NCBI RefSeq assembly: GCF_009827495.1
Contig: NZ_WTZA01000001.1
Span: 1,178,001-1,242,000, forward strand
Source of the DNA: Tsuneonella aeria
GTDB lineage: Bacteria > Pseudomonadota > Alphaproteobacteria > Sphingomonadales > Sphingomonadaceae
DNA length: 64,000 nt
Reading direction: 5' to 3'
Shown: positions 17,269-27,202 of the stretch, piece after piece
Numbering within the stretch: the first letter of the stretch is position 1
Layout of the letters: every line of letters begins with the position of its first letter
Translations under genes and position numbers: made by a program
The notes under the pieces: generated by a model
The model's database searches: none
The model's input: only the letters and a program-made list of their open reading frames with translations
Told to the model about the DNA's origin: nothing

Positions 17269-18788
17269 ATCGCCTCCCGCTTGACCGGCTTGCCCGGCTG
17301 CGCCTTGGCACCGCCAAACAATGACGGCGTGCGCCCTTCGGTGACCTCGCCAAAGCCGAACCCAGCCGCACCGCGAAGAACGTAGGCATCTTCCTCGAAC
17401 TCACGGTGCGCGGTGGGTATGACGTAGCGGTCTTCATAAGCGGCCAGCGCCATGATCCGGTACATCTCGTCGATGGTCCTGCCCGTCAGACCGACGCGCT
17501 CTGCGATCGATTCGTCGGCAATGCCGTGTACGCGCTTGCCGCGCATGTAAGACCGCATCGCCAGCATCCGTTCAAGCCCGGTGGCAATCGGCGCCTCGTC
17601 GCCAGCGGTCAGCAGGTTGGCGAGGTAGCGCAGCGGAATGCGCAAGGATCGAACATCCGGCATCCCATCGCGTTCGGCGATCTTCCCAGCTTCAGCAGCC
17701 GACTGAATGGGGGAAAGGGGCGGCACGTACCAGACCATTGGCAACGTGCGGTATTCCGGGTGCAGCGGGAAGGCGACCTTCCATTCGACCGCCATCTTGT
17801 ACACCGGAGAGCGCATCGCCGCCTCGATCCACGCTTCGGGTATGCCGTCCTTGCGAGCCTGCGCCTGAACCGCCGGATCGTGTGGATCGAGGAACATCGA
17901 CAGCTGCTGTGGATAAAGATCCTTGGGATCGGGTGTCGATGCGACTTCCTCCACCCGGTCTGCATCATAAAGCACGACGCCCAGATAGCGGATGCGGCCG
18001 ACGCAGGTTTCCGAACACACCGTCGGCTGGCCGGTTTCGATCCGGGGATAGCAAAAGATGCACTTTTCCGATTTGCCACTCGCCCAGTTGTAATAGATTT
18101 TCTTGTACGGGCAGGCCGAGACGCACATCCGCCAGCCGCGACATTTTTCCTGATCGATCAGGACGATGCCATCCTCATCCCGCTTGTAGATCGCGCCCGA
18201 AGGGCACGCGGCAAGACACGTCGGGTTGAGGCAATGTTCGCACAGGCGTGGCAGATACATCAGGAAGGTCTTTTCAAACTCCCCGTAAATCTCCTTTTCG
18301 ACTCCGGCGAAGTTGTAATCGGCAGAGCGCTTTTCAAACTCGCCGCCCAGCATGTCTTCCCAGTTGCCCGACCATTCGATCTTGTTGAGCTGTTCGCCGG
18401 TCAGCAACGAGCGCGGCCGCGCCGTTGGCTGGGCCGGGAGCTCGGGAGCCGATTGCAGCCAGTCGTAGTCAAAGGTGTAAGGTTCGTAGAAATCATCGAT
18501 TTCCGGCAGGCTGGGGTTGGCGAAGATCTTGGACAGGATGCGCCATTTGCTCCCCAAGCGCGGCTCGATCTTGCCATTGGCGCGGCGATGCCAGCCGCCT
18601 TTCCAGCGTTCCTGGTTTTCCCAATCCTTGGGATAGCCGATGCCGGGCTTCGATTCGACGTTGTTGAACCAGGCGTATTCCACGCCTTCTCGGTTGGTCC
18701 AGACGTTCTTGCAGGTGATCGAGCAGGTGTGGCAGCCGATGCACTTGTCGAGATTGAGGACCATCGGGATCTGGGCGCGGATCTTCAT
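17265..18788 (-). CDS. narH: Respiratory nitrate reductase beta subunit
   Basis: 507 residues with the full set of Fe-S ligands: C16, C19, C22, C26; C183, C186, C191, C195; C216, C222, C226 with Trp219 in place of the fourth Cys (the 3Fe-4S centre); and C243, C246, C258, C262. It passes electrons from the NarI haems to NarG. Length and motif spacing match E. coli NarH closely. Four-base overlaps with narG and narJ show strict coupling. Confidence 0.96.
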   Translation of the reverse strand: MKIRAQIPMVLNLDKCIGCHTCSITCKNVWTNREGVEYAWFNNVESKPGIGYPKDWENQERWKGGWHRRANGKIEPRLGSKWRILSKIFANPSLPEIDDFYEPYTFDYDWLQSAPELPAQPTARPRSLLTGEQLNKIEWSGNWEDMLGGEFEKRSADYNFAGVEKEIYGEFEKTFLMYLPRLCEHCLNPTCLAACPSGAIYKRDEDGIVLIDQEKCRGWRMCVSACPYKKIYYNWASGKSEKCIFCYPRIETGQPTVCSETCVGRIRYLGVVLYDADRVEEVASTPDPKDLYPQQLSMFLDPHDPAVQAQARKDGIPEAWIEAAMRSPVYKMAVEWKVAFPLHPEYRTLPMVWYVPPLSPIQSAAEAGKIAERDGMPDVRSLRIPLRYLANLLTAGDEAPIATGLERMLAMRSYMRGKRVHGIADESIAERVGLTGRTIDEMYRIMALAAYEDRYVIPTAHREFEEDAYVLRGAAGFGFGEVTEGRTPSLFGGAKAQPGKPVKREAM

Positions 18789-21700
18789 CGGGCATTCTCC
18801 TTGGCGCCGGTTCGTAGTGCGGCCGCGCTGGCCTCTGCCTTGTCGAACCAGTTCACCGCGCTCATCTTGCGGACGATTACGAACTCGTCGCGGTTCGCCC
18901 CCACGGTGCCATAATAGTTGAAGCCATAGGCGAGCTGGACATAGCCGCCGATCATGTGGGTCGGCTTCATGTTGATGCGGGTCACCGAATTGTGGATCCC
19001 GCCGCGCAGGCCGGTGACTTCGGACCCCACGGTGTTCACCAGCTTCTCCTGGGCGTGATACATGATCGCGCTGCCCGGCATGATCCGCTGCGACACAATC
19101 GCCCGCGCAGTCAACGCGCCGTTGATATTGTACACCTCGATCCAGTCATTGTCGACGATGCCTGCTTCGCGCGCATCATCCTCGCTGATCCACACCGCCG
19201 GCCCGCCGCGGTTGAGTGACAGCATGATGAGGTTTTCGGTATAAGTCGAATGGATGCCCCATTTCTGGTGCGGGGTCAGGATGTTAAGCTGGATTTCCTT
19301 GTTACCGTTGGGCAGCTTGCCCAGCACCTGACGCACCGTGCGGGTATCGATCGGAGGGCGCCAGGTGACGAAGCCTTCACCAAACGCGCGCATCCACTGG
19401 TGATCCTGATAAAGCGATTGCCGCCCGGTCAGCGTCCGCCACGGGATGAGCTCGTGAACATTGGTATAGCCCGCGTTGTAGCAGACATGCTCGCTTTCGA
19501 TCCCTGACCAGGTGGGCGAAGAGATGATCTTGCGCGGCTGGGACACGATGTCGCGGAAGCGGATTTTTTCTTCTTCCTTGCCCTCGGCCAGATGGACGTG
19601 ATCGCGCCCGGTCGTCTCGCCCAAGGCCTGCCACGCCTTTACCGCGATCTCGCCATTGGTTTCGGGCGCCAGCATGAGGATCGTTTCGCACGCATCGATA
19701 TCGCTATCGATGCGCGGCCGTCCGGCGGTTGCCTCCTGAAGCGAGGTGCCGTTGAGCGCAGCAAGCAGCGCAACCTCGTGCTTGGTGTCCCAGTTGATGC
19801 CCTTCGACCCGTTGCCCAGCTTCTCCAGCGCAGGGCCGAGCGAGGTGAACCGGGCGAAAGTTGCCGGGTAATCGCGTTCAATCACATGGATGCTCGCCAT
19901 CGTCCGGCCCGGGATGGGTTCGCATTCGCCCCGGCCCCAGTCGCGCGGATCGAACGGCTGCGCGATCTCGTTCGGGCTGTCGTGCTGGATCGGATTGAGT
20001 ACCACGTCGGTTTCGACGCCCAGCACTTCAGGCGCAACGCGTGAGAACGCTTCGGCAATACCGCGGAAAATCGCCCAGTCGCTGCGCGCTTCCCATGCCG
20101 GGTCCACTGCCGCGGTCAGCGGGTGGATGAAGGGGTGCATGTCGGTCGTGTTGAGGTCGTTCTTCTCGTACCATGTCGCGGTTGGCAGAACGATGTCGGA
20201 ATAAAGGCTGGTGGTCGACATGCGGAAGTCGATGTTGACCATCAGGTCCAGCTTCCCTTCCGGCGCCTCGTCATGCCAGACGACTTCCTGGGGCGCCACG
20301 ACGCCGCTTTCCGGGCCGTCGACGCCCAGCACGCCGTGCATTGAGCCAACCAGGTGCTTGAGGAAATATTCGTGGCCCTTGCCGCTCGCCCCCAGCACGT
20401 TCGAGCGCCAGAAGAACATGTTGCGTGGCCAGTTGCGCGGGTTGTCGGGATCCTTGTTGGCAAACTCAAGCTCACCCGATTGCAGCTTGGCCGGGATCGC
20501 CGTGCTCGCGTTCTCACCCGACGCCTTCAGCGCGGCGCCAACATCAAGCGGATTTTGGTGTAGCTGCGGCGCTGAAGGCAGCCAGCCCATCCGTTCGGCC
20601 CGCACGTTATAATCGATGATCGAGCCGGACCAGTCACCCTTGGGTGCCACAGGCGAGATGATGTCGTCGACGGTCATCGTCTCATAGCGCCATTGATCGG
20701 TATGGGCGTAAAAGAAGCTGGTCGAATTCATCTGGCGCGGTGGGCGAACCCAGTCGGTTGCCATCGCCAGCGGCAGCCAGCCGGTCTGCGGGCGCAGCTT
20801 TTCCTGGCCGACATAATGCGACCAGCCGCCGCCCGACTGGCCGATGCAGCCACACATCACGAGCAGTGCGATGATCCCGCGATAGCTCATGTCCATGTGG
20901 TACCAGTGGTTGAGCCCTGCCCCCAGGATCACCATCGAGCGGCCCATGGTGGCATCGGCATTGGCGGCGAATTCGCGCGCCGTCTGGATAATCGCGGCGC
21001 GCGGCACGCCGGTCACCCGCTCGGCCCACGCGGGGGTGAACGGAGTGTCGTCGTCGAACGACGTGGCGACATTGGCCCCGCCAAACCCGCGGTCGACCCC
21101 GTAATTGGCGCAGAACAGATCGAATACGGTGGCCACCATCGCACGCTCGCCATTGGCCAGCACCATTTCGCGGACTGGCACGTTGCGATCGAGCACCTCA
21201 TCGTGATCCGTGGCGACAAAGCCATTCGTCGCCTCGGCCCCAAAATAGGGGAAACCGACCGCGACGATCTGGTCATGATCATCTTTCAGCGTAGTGCGCA
21301 GTTTTAGCGGATTGCCGTCGCGGTCGGTCTCGGCGAGGTTCCACTGGCCCTTTTCGCCCCAGCGATGCCCCGCGGTCCCGAGCGGGCACACCGCCTCGCC
21401 GTCCGCATCGTTAAGCGCGACCGGCTTCCATTCGGGGTTCTCGCTCTCCCCCAGAGCGCCTTGGAAATCCGACGCACGCAAATGCCGGTCAGCGACATAG
21501 CGGCCACCCTGTTGGGTCAGCTTTACCAGGAATGGGAAATCACTGTATTTGCGCGTGTAGTCAGTAAAATAGTCCGAAATCCGGTCGACGTAGAATTCCT
21601 TGAGCACGACATGCCCGAGCGCCAGCGCCAGCGCCGCGTCCGTCCCCTGCTTGGGATGGAGCCACATGTCCGAAAACTTGGCCGCCTCGTTGTAATCGGG

Positions 21701-22543
21701 CGAGATGACCACGCTCTTGGTTCCGCGGTAACGCGCCTCGGTATAGAAATGCGCATCAGGCGTCCGCGTCATCGGCACGTTTGAGCCCCAGACGAGCAGG
21801 AAGCTGGAATTGTACCAGTCGGCGCTTTCCGGGACGTCAGTCTGTTCGCCCCATGTCTGCGGGCTGGAGGGTGGCAGGTCGCAGTACCAGTCGTAAAAGC
21901 TCAGCACCGTGCCGCCAATCAACGACAGATAGCGGCTGCCAGCGGCGTAGCTGATCATGGACATCGCGGGAATGGGAGAGAAACCGGCAACGCGATCCGG
22001 CCCATATTCGCGGATGGTATAGGCATTCGCCGCCGCAATGATCTCGTTTACCTCTTCCCAGCTGGACCGGACCAGACCGCCGCGCCCGCGCCGCTTGATC
22101 CAATCGCCACGCTTGTCCGTGTCAGACACGATCGCGGCCCAGGCGGCGACCGGGTTCATCGTTTCGCGCGCCTTGCGCCAATGTCCGAGCAGGCGAGCGC
22201 GGACCATCGGGTATTTCACCCGCGTACCCGAATAGAGATACCAGCTGTAGCTGGCCCCGCGCGGGCAGCCGCGCGGTTCGTGATTGGGGAGGTCAGGTCG
22301 GGTGCGGGGATAATCGGTCTGCTGGGTCTCCCAGGTGACGATGCCCCCCTTGACGTAGATTTTCCACGAACACGATCCTGTGCAGTTCACCCCATGCGTC
22401 GAGCGCACGATCTTGTCCGCCGCCCAGCGCTTGCGATAGGCGTCCTCCCACTGGCGCGATTCATCGGTGGTGATGCCGTGCCCGTCGGAAAAGCTGTCCT
22501 GCATCCGCCGGAAGAAGGTCAGCCGGTCAAGAAAATGGCTCAT
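18785..22543 (-). CDS. narG: Respiratory nitrate reductase alpha subunit (Mo-bisMGD)
   Basis: 1252 residues, the full family length. FS0 cluster ligands H50, C54, C58 and C93 and the molybdenum ligand D222 (YDWYCDLPP) are at the E. coli positions. It reduces nitrate to nitrite on the cytoplasmic side of the membrane. Mo-bisMGD would be supplied by the moa/moe/mob genes nearby. It starts 11 bases after the narK stop. No frameshift or missing segment seen. Confidence 0.97.
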   Translation of the reverse strand: MSHFLDRLTFFRRMQDSFSDGHGITTDESRQWEDAYRKRWAADKIVRSTHGVNCTGSCSWKIYVKGGIVTWETQQTDYPRTRPDLPNHEPRGCPRGASYSWYLYSGTRVKYPMVRARLLGHWRKARETMNPVAAWAAIVSDTDKRGDWIKRRGRGGLVRSSWEEVNEIIAAANAYTIREYGPDRVAGFSPIPAMSMISYAAGSRYLSLIGGTVLSFYDWYCDLPPSSPQTWGEQTDVPESADWYNSSFLLVWGSNVPMTRTPDAHFYTEARYRGTKSVVISPDYNEAAKFSDMWLHPKQGTDAALALALGHVVLKEFYVDRISDYFTDYTRKYSDFPFLVKLTQQGGRYVADRHLRASDFQGALGESENPEWKPVALNDADGEAVCPLGTAGHRWGEKGQWNLAETDRDGNPLKLRTTLKDDHDQIVAVGFPYFGAEATNGFVATDHDEVLDRNVPVREMVLANGERAMVATVFDLFCANYGVDRGFGGANVATSFDDDTPFTPAWAERVTGVPRAAIIQTAREFAANADATMGRSMVILGAGLNHWYHMDMSYRGIIALLVMCGCIGQSGGGWSHYVGQEKLRPQTGWLPLAMATDWVRPPRQMNSTSFFYAHTDQWRYETMTVDDIISPVAPKGDWSGSIIDYNVRAERMGWLPSAPQLHQNPLDVGAALKASGENASTAIPAKLQSGELEFANKDPDNPRNWPRNMFFWRSNVLGASGKGHEYFLKHLVGSMHGVLGVDGPESGVVAPQEVVWHDEAPEGKLDLMVNIDFRMSTTSLYSDIVLPTATWYEKNDLNTTDMHPFIHPLTAAVDPAWEARSDWAIFRGIAEAFSRVAPEVLGVETDVVLNPIQHDSPNEIAQPFDPRDWGRGECEPIPGRTMASIHVIERDYPATFARFTSLGPALEKLGNGSKGINWDTKHEVALLAALNGTSLQEATAGRPRIDSDIDACETILMLAPETNGEIAVKAWQALGETTGRDHVHLAEGKEEEKIRFRDIVSQPRKIISSPTWSGIESEHVCYNAGYTNVHELIPWRTLTGRQSLYQDHQWMRAFGEGFVTWRPPIDTRTVRQVLGKLPNGNKEIQLNILTPHQKWGIHSTYTENLIMLSLNRGGPAVWISEDDAREAGIVDNDWIEVYNINGALTARAIVSQRIMPGSAIMYHAQEKLVNTVGSEVTGLRGGIHNSVTRINMKPTHMIGGYVQLAYGFNYYGTVGANRDEFVIVRKMSAVNWFDKAEASAAALRTGAKENAR

Positions 22544-22554
22544 CAGTCAATCCT

Positions 22555-25344
22555 TCAAGCAGTAGCAGGGCGCGCGGCGCGGCCCTCGACGGAACGGAGT
22601 AGGCCGCGCGGACCCGAATAAGCGACGAATGTCAGCACCGCGCAGCTGACGAAGAAGGCGAAGAATCCCCACAGCGCGGCGTTGGCGGTGCCAGTCATTG
22701 CGATTGACGAGCCGTAAGCCTTGGGGATGTAGAAGGCCCCGTACGCCGCAATGGCCGAAGTGAAGCCGATGATTGCCGCGCCTTCGAGCTCGGCCGCGAC
22801 GCGCTGTTCGTCGGCCGAGAGCTGCGGCGCCAGGCGCGGCATTTCGGTGCGCATGATGTTGGGGATCATCTGGAAGGTCGAGGCGTTGCCCACCCCGCTG
22901 GCAAAGAAGAGCAAGATGACCATGGCGAAGAAGCCCCAGAAATCGCGAGCGTTGAGGAACCAGATCATCCCCCCGATCGCCCCCATCATCACCAAGAAGA
23001 CGAGGAACGTCACCCGCGCACCCCCGAACTTGTCAGACACCCAACCGGTCAGTGCCCGTGACAGGGCCCCCACCAGCGGCCCGATGAAGGCATATTTGAG
23101 GATGTCGATTTCTGGGAACACCAATTTGGTCAACAGCGGGAAACCCGCCGACATGCCGATGAAGGTGCCGAATGTGCCGGTATAAAGCCAGCACATCAGC
23201 CAGGTATGCTTGCGCCCAAAAATGGCTGCCTGATCAGCGAACGACGACTTGGCCGAGGCGATGTCATTCATACCGAACAGCGCTGCGATTGTGCCGATCA
23301 GAATCAGCGGCACCCACACGAACCCGGCATTCTGCAGGTAGAGCGCGGCGCCTGTATCCGCCGCCTGTGATTGCCCGCCCAGCGTGCCGAACAGCCCCAT
23401 GGTAACGACCACCGGAACGAGGAACTGCATCGCACTGACGCCCAGATTGCCGAACCCGGCATTGATGGCGAGCGCGTTGCCCTTTTCCGCCTTGGGAAAA
23501 AAGAAACTGATGTTCGACATCGACGAGGCAAAGTTGCCGCCGCCAAAGCCGCACAACAGTGCCAGTACCAGGAAAATGAAATACGGCGTCTGCGGGTTCT
23601 GCACCGCGTATCCAATTCCCAGTGCCGGGATCAGCAGCGAGGCCGTACTGAGCGCAGTCCACATCCGGCCGCCAAAGATCGGCACCAAAAAGCTATAGAA
23701 GATGCGCAGTGTCGCGCCCGAAAGCCCCGGTAGTGCAGCCAGCCAGAACAGCTGATCGGTGGTGAAGTTGAACCCGATAGCTGGCAGCTTGGCGACCACT
23801 ACGCTCCACACCATCCACACCGCAAAGGCGAGGAACAGGTTGTAGGTCGAAATCCACAGGTTTCGGCGGGCAACCGGTCGGCCCGACGATTGCCAGAACG
23901 CAGGATCTTCGGGCTGCCAGTCGACCAGGGTATGTGCTGCCAGCCGCTCAGCACGCGCCTGCTGGGCTGGCGTGGGGATGCCGACCGCAGCGGCAGGTTC
24001 TGATGCGACAGGGAAGGTTTCGGTATACTGTTCGCCCAGCCCCTTCATTTCGGGCAGGTCGGTGACTTCGTTGAAGCGGCCATCGATGGCGTGGGTGCGT
24101 TCCATGTGCTGGATCGCGAAGTGCATCCAGACCAGCGACACCGAAGAGATCAGGAACAACAGGGCAAAGCTGCTCGTCCAGATGCCCGTGAGGTCGAGCA
24201 TGACGCCGAATACCAACGGCAGTACGAAGCCGCCCAACCCTCCGATCATCCCGACAAGGCCGCCAACCGCGCCCACGCGGTTTGGGTAATAGACCGGGAT
24301 GTGCTTGTAGACCGCGGCTTTGCCAAGGCTCATGAAAAAGCCCAGCGCGAAGATCGCAATCAGGAAGGGCACCAGCCCCATCTGGGTCGAAAACTCGATC
24401 GGCCCCTTATTTCCGGCAATGATGTAATGCGTCGGCGGATAGCTGAGCAGAAATGTGCACAGCGCCGACACGCCAAAAGTCCAGTACAGCACGCGTCGCG
24501 CGCCAAACTTGTCGGACAGGTGGCCACCATAAATGCGGAACAGACTGGCGGGCACCGAATAGAACGCCGCAAGCATCCCCGCCTGTTTCACCGTCATGCC
24601 GTAAACGCCCATGACGTAACGCGGCAGCCAGAGCGACAGCGCGACAAAAGCTCCGAACACGAAGAAGTAATAAAGCGAAAAGCGCCAGACCTGCACGTTA
24701 CGCAGCACCTTGAGCTGTTCGCGCATGGGTTCGGGACGCACGCCGGCAGCTTGTCGGGCCCTCAACTGCGGGTCTTCAGGCGCCAAAAGATAGAACAGCA
24801 CGCCGATCAATAGCAACGCTGCCGCCCAGACTTGAGCCACTGTCGTCCAGCCAGCCGCAACCATCACGAATGGAGCCAAGAACTTTGTGACCGCCGCGCC
24901 GACGTTGCCTGCACCGAAAATGCCGAGCGCCGTCCCCTGCTTGCCTGCCGGATAAAAGGTCGAAACGTAAGCGATGCCGACCGAGAACGCGCCGCCTGCA
25001 ATGCCGACACCGAGCGCGGCGAGCAGCAGCATCGGATAAGTCGTGGCAAACGAGGTAAGGAAGGTGGCGATCGCCCCGGCGATCATCACCAGCGCCAGAA
25101 TGCGGCGTCCGCCAAACTGGTCCGCCCAAACCCCCAGCGCGACCCGCACCAGTGAACCGGTTAGGATCGGCGTGCCAGCCAGCAAGCCGAACTGTGTCTC
25201 TGAAAGACCAAGCTGTTCCTTGATCTGGATGCCGATGATCGCAAAGATCGTCCAGGCCGCAAAACAGGCGGTAAAGGCAATCGTGCTCAACCAAGTGGCC
25301 CGCGCCGCGCCGGCCGCCGGGCTGGTGAGAGGAGCGGTGGTCAT
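22555..25344 (-). CDS. narK: NarK1-NarK2 fusion nitrate/nitrite transporter
   Basis: 929 residues, two complete MFS halves of 12 helices each. Domain 1 (1-430) has the nitrate-signature-like FGAGNVGAAVTKF and GAVGGLVGMIGGLGGFVLPL and resembles NarK1 nitrate/proton symporters. A ~70-residue polar linker follows (430-500). Domain 2 (500-929) has NAGFGNLGVSAMQFLVP and resembles NarK2 nitrate/nitrite exchangers. Fused NarK of this type is known in Paracoccus and related bacteria. It is the first gene of the nar operon; an FNR-type box centres 66 bases upstream of the ATG. Confidence 0.93.
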   Translation of the reverse strand: MTTAPLTSPAAGAARATWLSTIAFTACFAAWTIFAIIGIQIKEQLGLSETQFGLLAGTPILTGSLVRVALGVWADQFGGRRILALVMIAGAIATFLTSFATTYPMLLLAALGVGIAGGAFSVGIAYVSTFYPAGKQGTALGIFGAGNVGAAVTKFLAPFVMVAAGWTTVAQVWAAALLLIGVLFYLLAPEDPQLRARQAAGVRPEPMREQLKVLRNVQVWRFSLYYFFVFGAFVALSLWLPRYVMGVYGMTVKQAGMLAAFYSVPASLFRIYGGHLSDKFGARRVLYWTFGVSALCTFLLSYPPTHYIIAGNKGPIEFSTQMGLVPFLIAIFALGFFMSLGKAAVYKHIPVYYPNRVGAVGGLVGMIGGLGGFVLPLVFGVMLDLTGIWTSSFALLFLISSVSLVWMHFAIQHMERTHAIDGRFNEVTDLPEMKGLGEQYTETFPVASEPAAAVGIPTPAQQARAERLAAHTLVDWQPEDPAFWQSSGRPVARRNLWISTYNLFLAFAVWMVWSVVVAKLPAIGFNFTTDQLFWLAALPGLSGATLRIFYSFLVPIFGGRMWTALSTASLLIPALGIGYAVQNPQTPYFIFLVLALLCGFGGGNFASSMSNISFFFPKAEKGNALAINAGFGNLGVSAMQFLVPVVVTMGLFGTLGGQSQAADTGAALYLQNAGFVWVPLILIGTIAALFGMNDIASAKSSFADQAAIFGRKHTWLMCWLYTGTFGTFIGMSAGFPLLTKLVFPEIDILKYAFIGPLVGALSRALTGWVSDKFGGARVTFLVFLVMMGAIGGMIWFLNARDFWGFFAMVILLFFASGVGNASTFQMIPNIMRTEMPRLAPQLSADEQRVAAELEGAAIIGFTSAIAAYGAFYIPKAYGSSIAMTGTANAALWGFFAFFVSCAVLTFVAYSGPRGLLRSVEGRAARPATA

Positions 25345-25403
25345 CGCGAAGGAGCCTTTCGATCGGGAGCGATGATGGCATAGAGGCGCCTGCGCCGCGC
25401 CAA

Positions 25404-25417
25404 GTGATGCAGATCAA
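25404..25417 (-). promoter_or_regulatory. FNR-type box between narK and moaD
   Basis: On the minus strand the site reads TTGATctgcATCAC, 9 of 10 matches to the FNR consensus TTGAT-N4-ATCAA. Its centre lies 66 bases upstream of the narK ATG and 57 bases upstream of moaD on the other side. A class II promoter (site at -41.5) would put the narK transcript start near 25,369. One site could serve both divergent operons. Confidence 0.7.
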
Positions 25418-25467
25418 ACCTGCCACCTGGCATCACTTTATGGACGCCGCTTGGCCCGGAGGAACTG

Positions 25468-25722
25468 ATGACTCAGCGCGCAATCACGCTTTACGGCAAA
25501 TTGGCCGATGTTCTGGGCGCGCAGGTGCTGGTTGATGGCGGCGATTCGAGAGAGCCGGTCGCGGCCATCCGCGCGCGACTCGCCGCCTTTGATTCCCGGC
25601 TGGCCGACCTCCTTTCGGATCGCCGGGTGCGCGCCTGCGTGGCCGGCACTATGGCGGCGGACGACATGGAGGTGGGCCCGGGGCAAGGAGTGGAGTTCAT
25701 TCCGGTGGTATCAGGCGGATGA
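25468..25722 (+). CDS. moaD: Molybdopterin synthase small subunit
   Basis: 84 residues, ubiquitin-like beta-grasp fold ending in the obligatory Gly-Gly (FIPVVSGG) that is thiocarboxylated. It donates sulfur to precursor Z in complex with MoaE. A clear GGAGG ribosome site lies before the ATG. The stop overlaps moaE (ATGA). No moeB (adenylating enzyme) is seen in the window, so that step must come from elsewhere. Confidence 0.9.
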   Translation: MTQRAITLYGKLADVLGAQVLVDGGDSREPVAAIRARLAAFDSRLADLLSDRRVRACVAGTMAADDMEVGPGQGVEFIPVVSGG

Positions 25723-26183
25723 TGACTGCCCGCTTGGCGCTCAGCCCGTTCGATCCCGACGCTGAACTCGCGCAGCTGACCGCTGCGGCACCCGGCGCAG
25801 GGGGAATCGTCAGCTTCGTCGGCCTGGTGCGCGGCGAGGGGGACCGCGTGGACACGTTGCATCTTGAGCACCATCCGGTTCTGACTCAGCGATCGCTTGA
25901 TGATATTGCCCGCGAGGCCATCGATCGGTTCGAAATCGCGGCCGCTCATGTCGTCCACCGCGCCGGCACCCTATTGCCGGGCGAGCCGATCGTATTTGCC
26001 GGTGCCGCCTCGCGCCATCGCCGCGATGCATTTCTGGCCACAGACTTCATGATGGACCGGCTCAAGACCGAAGCCGTTTTCTGGAAGCGCGAAACAGGCG
26101 CCGGCGGAACACGCTGGGTCGAACCGCGGGACGAGGACACCGCCGATGTCGGCCGTTGGAACACGGCGCCGAGAAAATCATGA
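25719..26183 (+). CDS. moaE: Molybdopterin synthase catalytic subunit
   Basis: 154 residues with GGIVSFVGLVRGE near 28, the LEHHP segment, VVHRAGTLLPGEPIVFAGAASRHR and the catalytic-lysine segment MDRLKTEAVFWKRE near 120. With MoaD it converts cyclic pyranopterin monophosphate to molybdopterin. Coupled to moaD by a 4-base overlap; moaB starts 9 bases later. Confidence 0.93.
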   Translation: MMTARLALSPFDPDAELAQLTAAAPGAGGIVSFVGLVRGEGDRVDTLHLEHHPVLTQRSLDDIAREAIDRFEIAAAHVVHRAGTLLPGEPIVFAGAASRHRRDAFLATDFMMDRLKTEAVFWKRETGAGGTRWVEPRDEDTADVGRWNTAPRKS

Positions 26184-26192
26184 GGATGCGGA

Positions 26193-26729
26193 ATGAGCGG
26201 GATTGACCAGCGCGCGACGTTCTATCCGCTGCAAATCGCGGTGTTGACTGTGTCCGACACGCGGGATGCGGCGACGGACACCTCTGGCGCTCTGCTCGTA
26301 GCCAAATTGACAGGAGCCGGTCACGTTCTGGCAGGCAAGGCTATCGTCAAGGACGAGGTCACGGAAATCCGCGCGCAGGTGCAGACGTGGGTGGCGGACC
26401 CGGCGGTCGACGTGATTATCTCCACCGGGGGCACCGGCTTTTCCCCGCGGGATGTGACGCCCGAGGCCGTCAAGCCGCTGTTCCGCCGCGAGATGGACGG
26501 GTTTGCGGTGCTGTTCCATCAGGTCAGCCTGCAGACTGTGGGCGTCGCCACCCTGCAATCGCGCGCCTTTGCCGGGCAGATAGAGGATACCTTCATGTTC
26601 TGCCTGCCCGGCTCCAACGGAGCTTGCCGGGATGGCTGGGAAAATATCCTCGCACTTGAACTCGACAGCCGGCACAAGCCCTGCTCACTGGCCGGCATGG
26701 TTCCGCGCTTGCGGCACGTCTGCGCATGA
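26193..26729 (+). CDS. moaB: MoaB/MogA-type molybdopterin adenylyltransferase
   Basis: 178 residues with the family motifs [16 protein letters not shown] near 17 and [17 protein letters not shown] near 72, followed by LPGS near 138. MoaB/MogA proteins adenylate molybdopterin before molybdenum insertion by MoeA. Starts at the ATG at 26193 with GAGGATGCGGA upstream; overlaps moaC by 4 bases. Confidence 0.9.
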   Translation: MSGIDQRATFYPLQIAVLTVSDTRDAATDTSGALLVAKLTGAGHVLAGKAIVKDEVTEIRAQVQTWVADPAVDVIISTGGTGFSPRDVTPEAVKPLFRREMDGFAVLFHQVSLQTVGVATLQSRAFAGQIEDTFMFCLPGSNGACRDGWENILALELDSRHKPCSLAGMVPRLRHVCA

Positions 26730-27202
26730 GCGGCGGCGATCTCACGCACATCGACGCCGGGGGACGCGCGACGATGGTCGATGTCGGCGACAAGCTGGTC
26801 ACCGCCCGCCGCGCCGTGGCGCAGGGCACCTTGCGCTGTGCGGCGGCAACGCTGGACGCGGTAACCGGTGGAACGGCACCCAAGGGTGCTGTGATCTCCA
26901 CCGCCGAGCTCGCCGGGATCATGGCCGCCAAGCGCACCGCCGACCTTATCCCGCTGTGCCATCCACTGCCTTTGACCAAGGCGGTGGTCGTGATCGCGAT
27001 CGATCCTGCGCTGCCCGGCTTCACGGTGAAGGCGACCATTGCCACGCAGGGACAGACCGGGGTGGAGATGGAGGCCCTGACCGCGGTGTCGGTCGCCTGC
27101 CTGACGCTGTTTGACATGCTGAAGGCAATCGACCGGACGATGGTGATCGGCGACATCGCGGTTGCAGAAAAGACCGGAGGGAAAAGCGATTGGCCGGACT
27201 GA
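26726..27202 (+). CDS. moaC: Cyclic pyranopterin monophosphate synthase
   Basis: 158 residues matching MoaC throughout: [45 protein letters not shown] (active-site LCHPLPLTK near 80), and [23 protein letters not shown] with the catalytic Lys. Works with MoaA to form cPMP from GTP. Overlaps moaB by 4 and moeA by 13 bases. Confidence 0.95.
   Translation: MSGGDLTHIDAGGRATMVDVGDKLVTARRAVAQGTLRCAAATLDAVTGGTAPKGAVISTAELAGIMAAKRTADLIPLCHPLPLTKAVVVIAIDPALPGFTVKATIATQGQTGVEMEALTAVSVACLTLFDMLKAIDRTMVIGDIAVAEKTGGKSDWPD

Noticed and set aside
17406..18914. 502-codon plus-strand frame
   Set aside because: It lies wholly antisense to narH, whose Fe-S ligands are all in place; a GC-rich shadow.
24091..24813. 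Plus-strand frame of 240 codons
   Set aside because: Antisense to narK; composition of a shadow.
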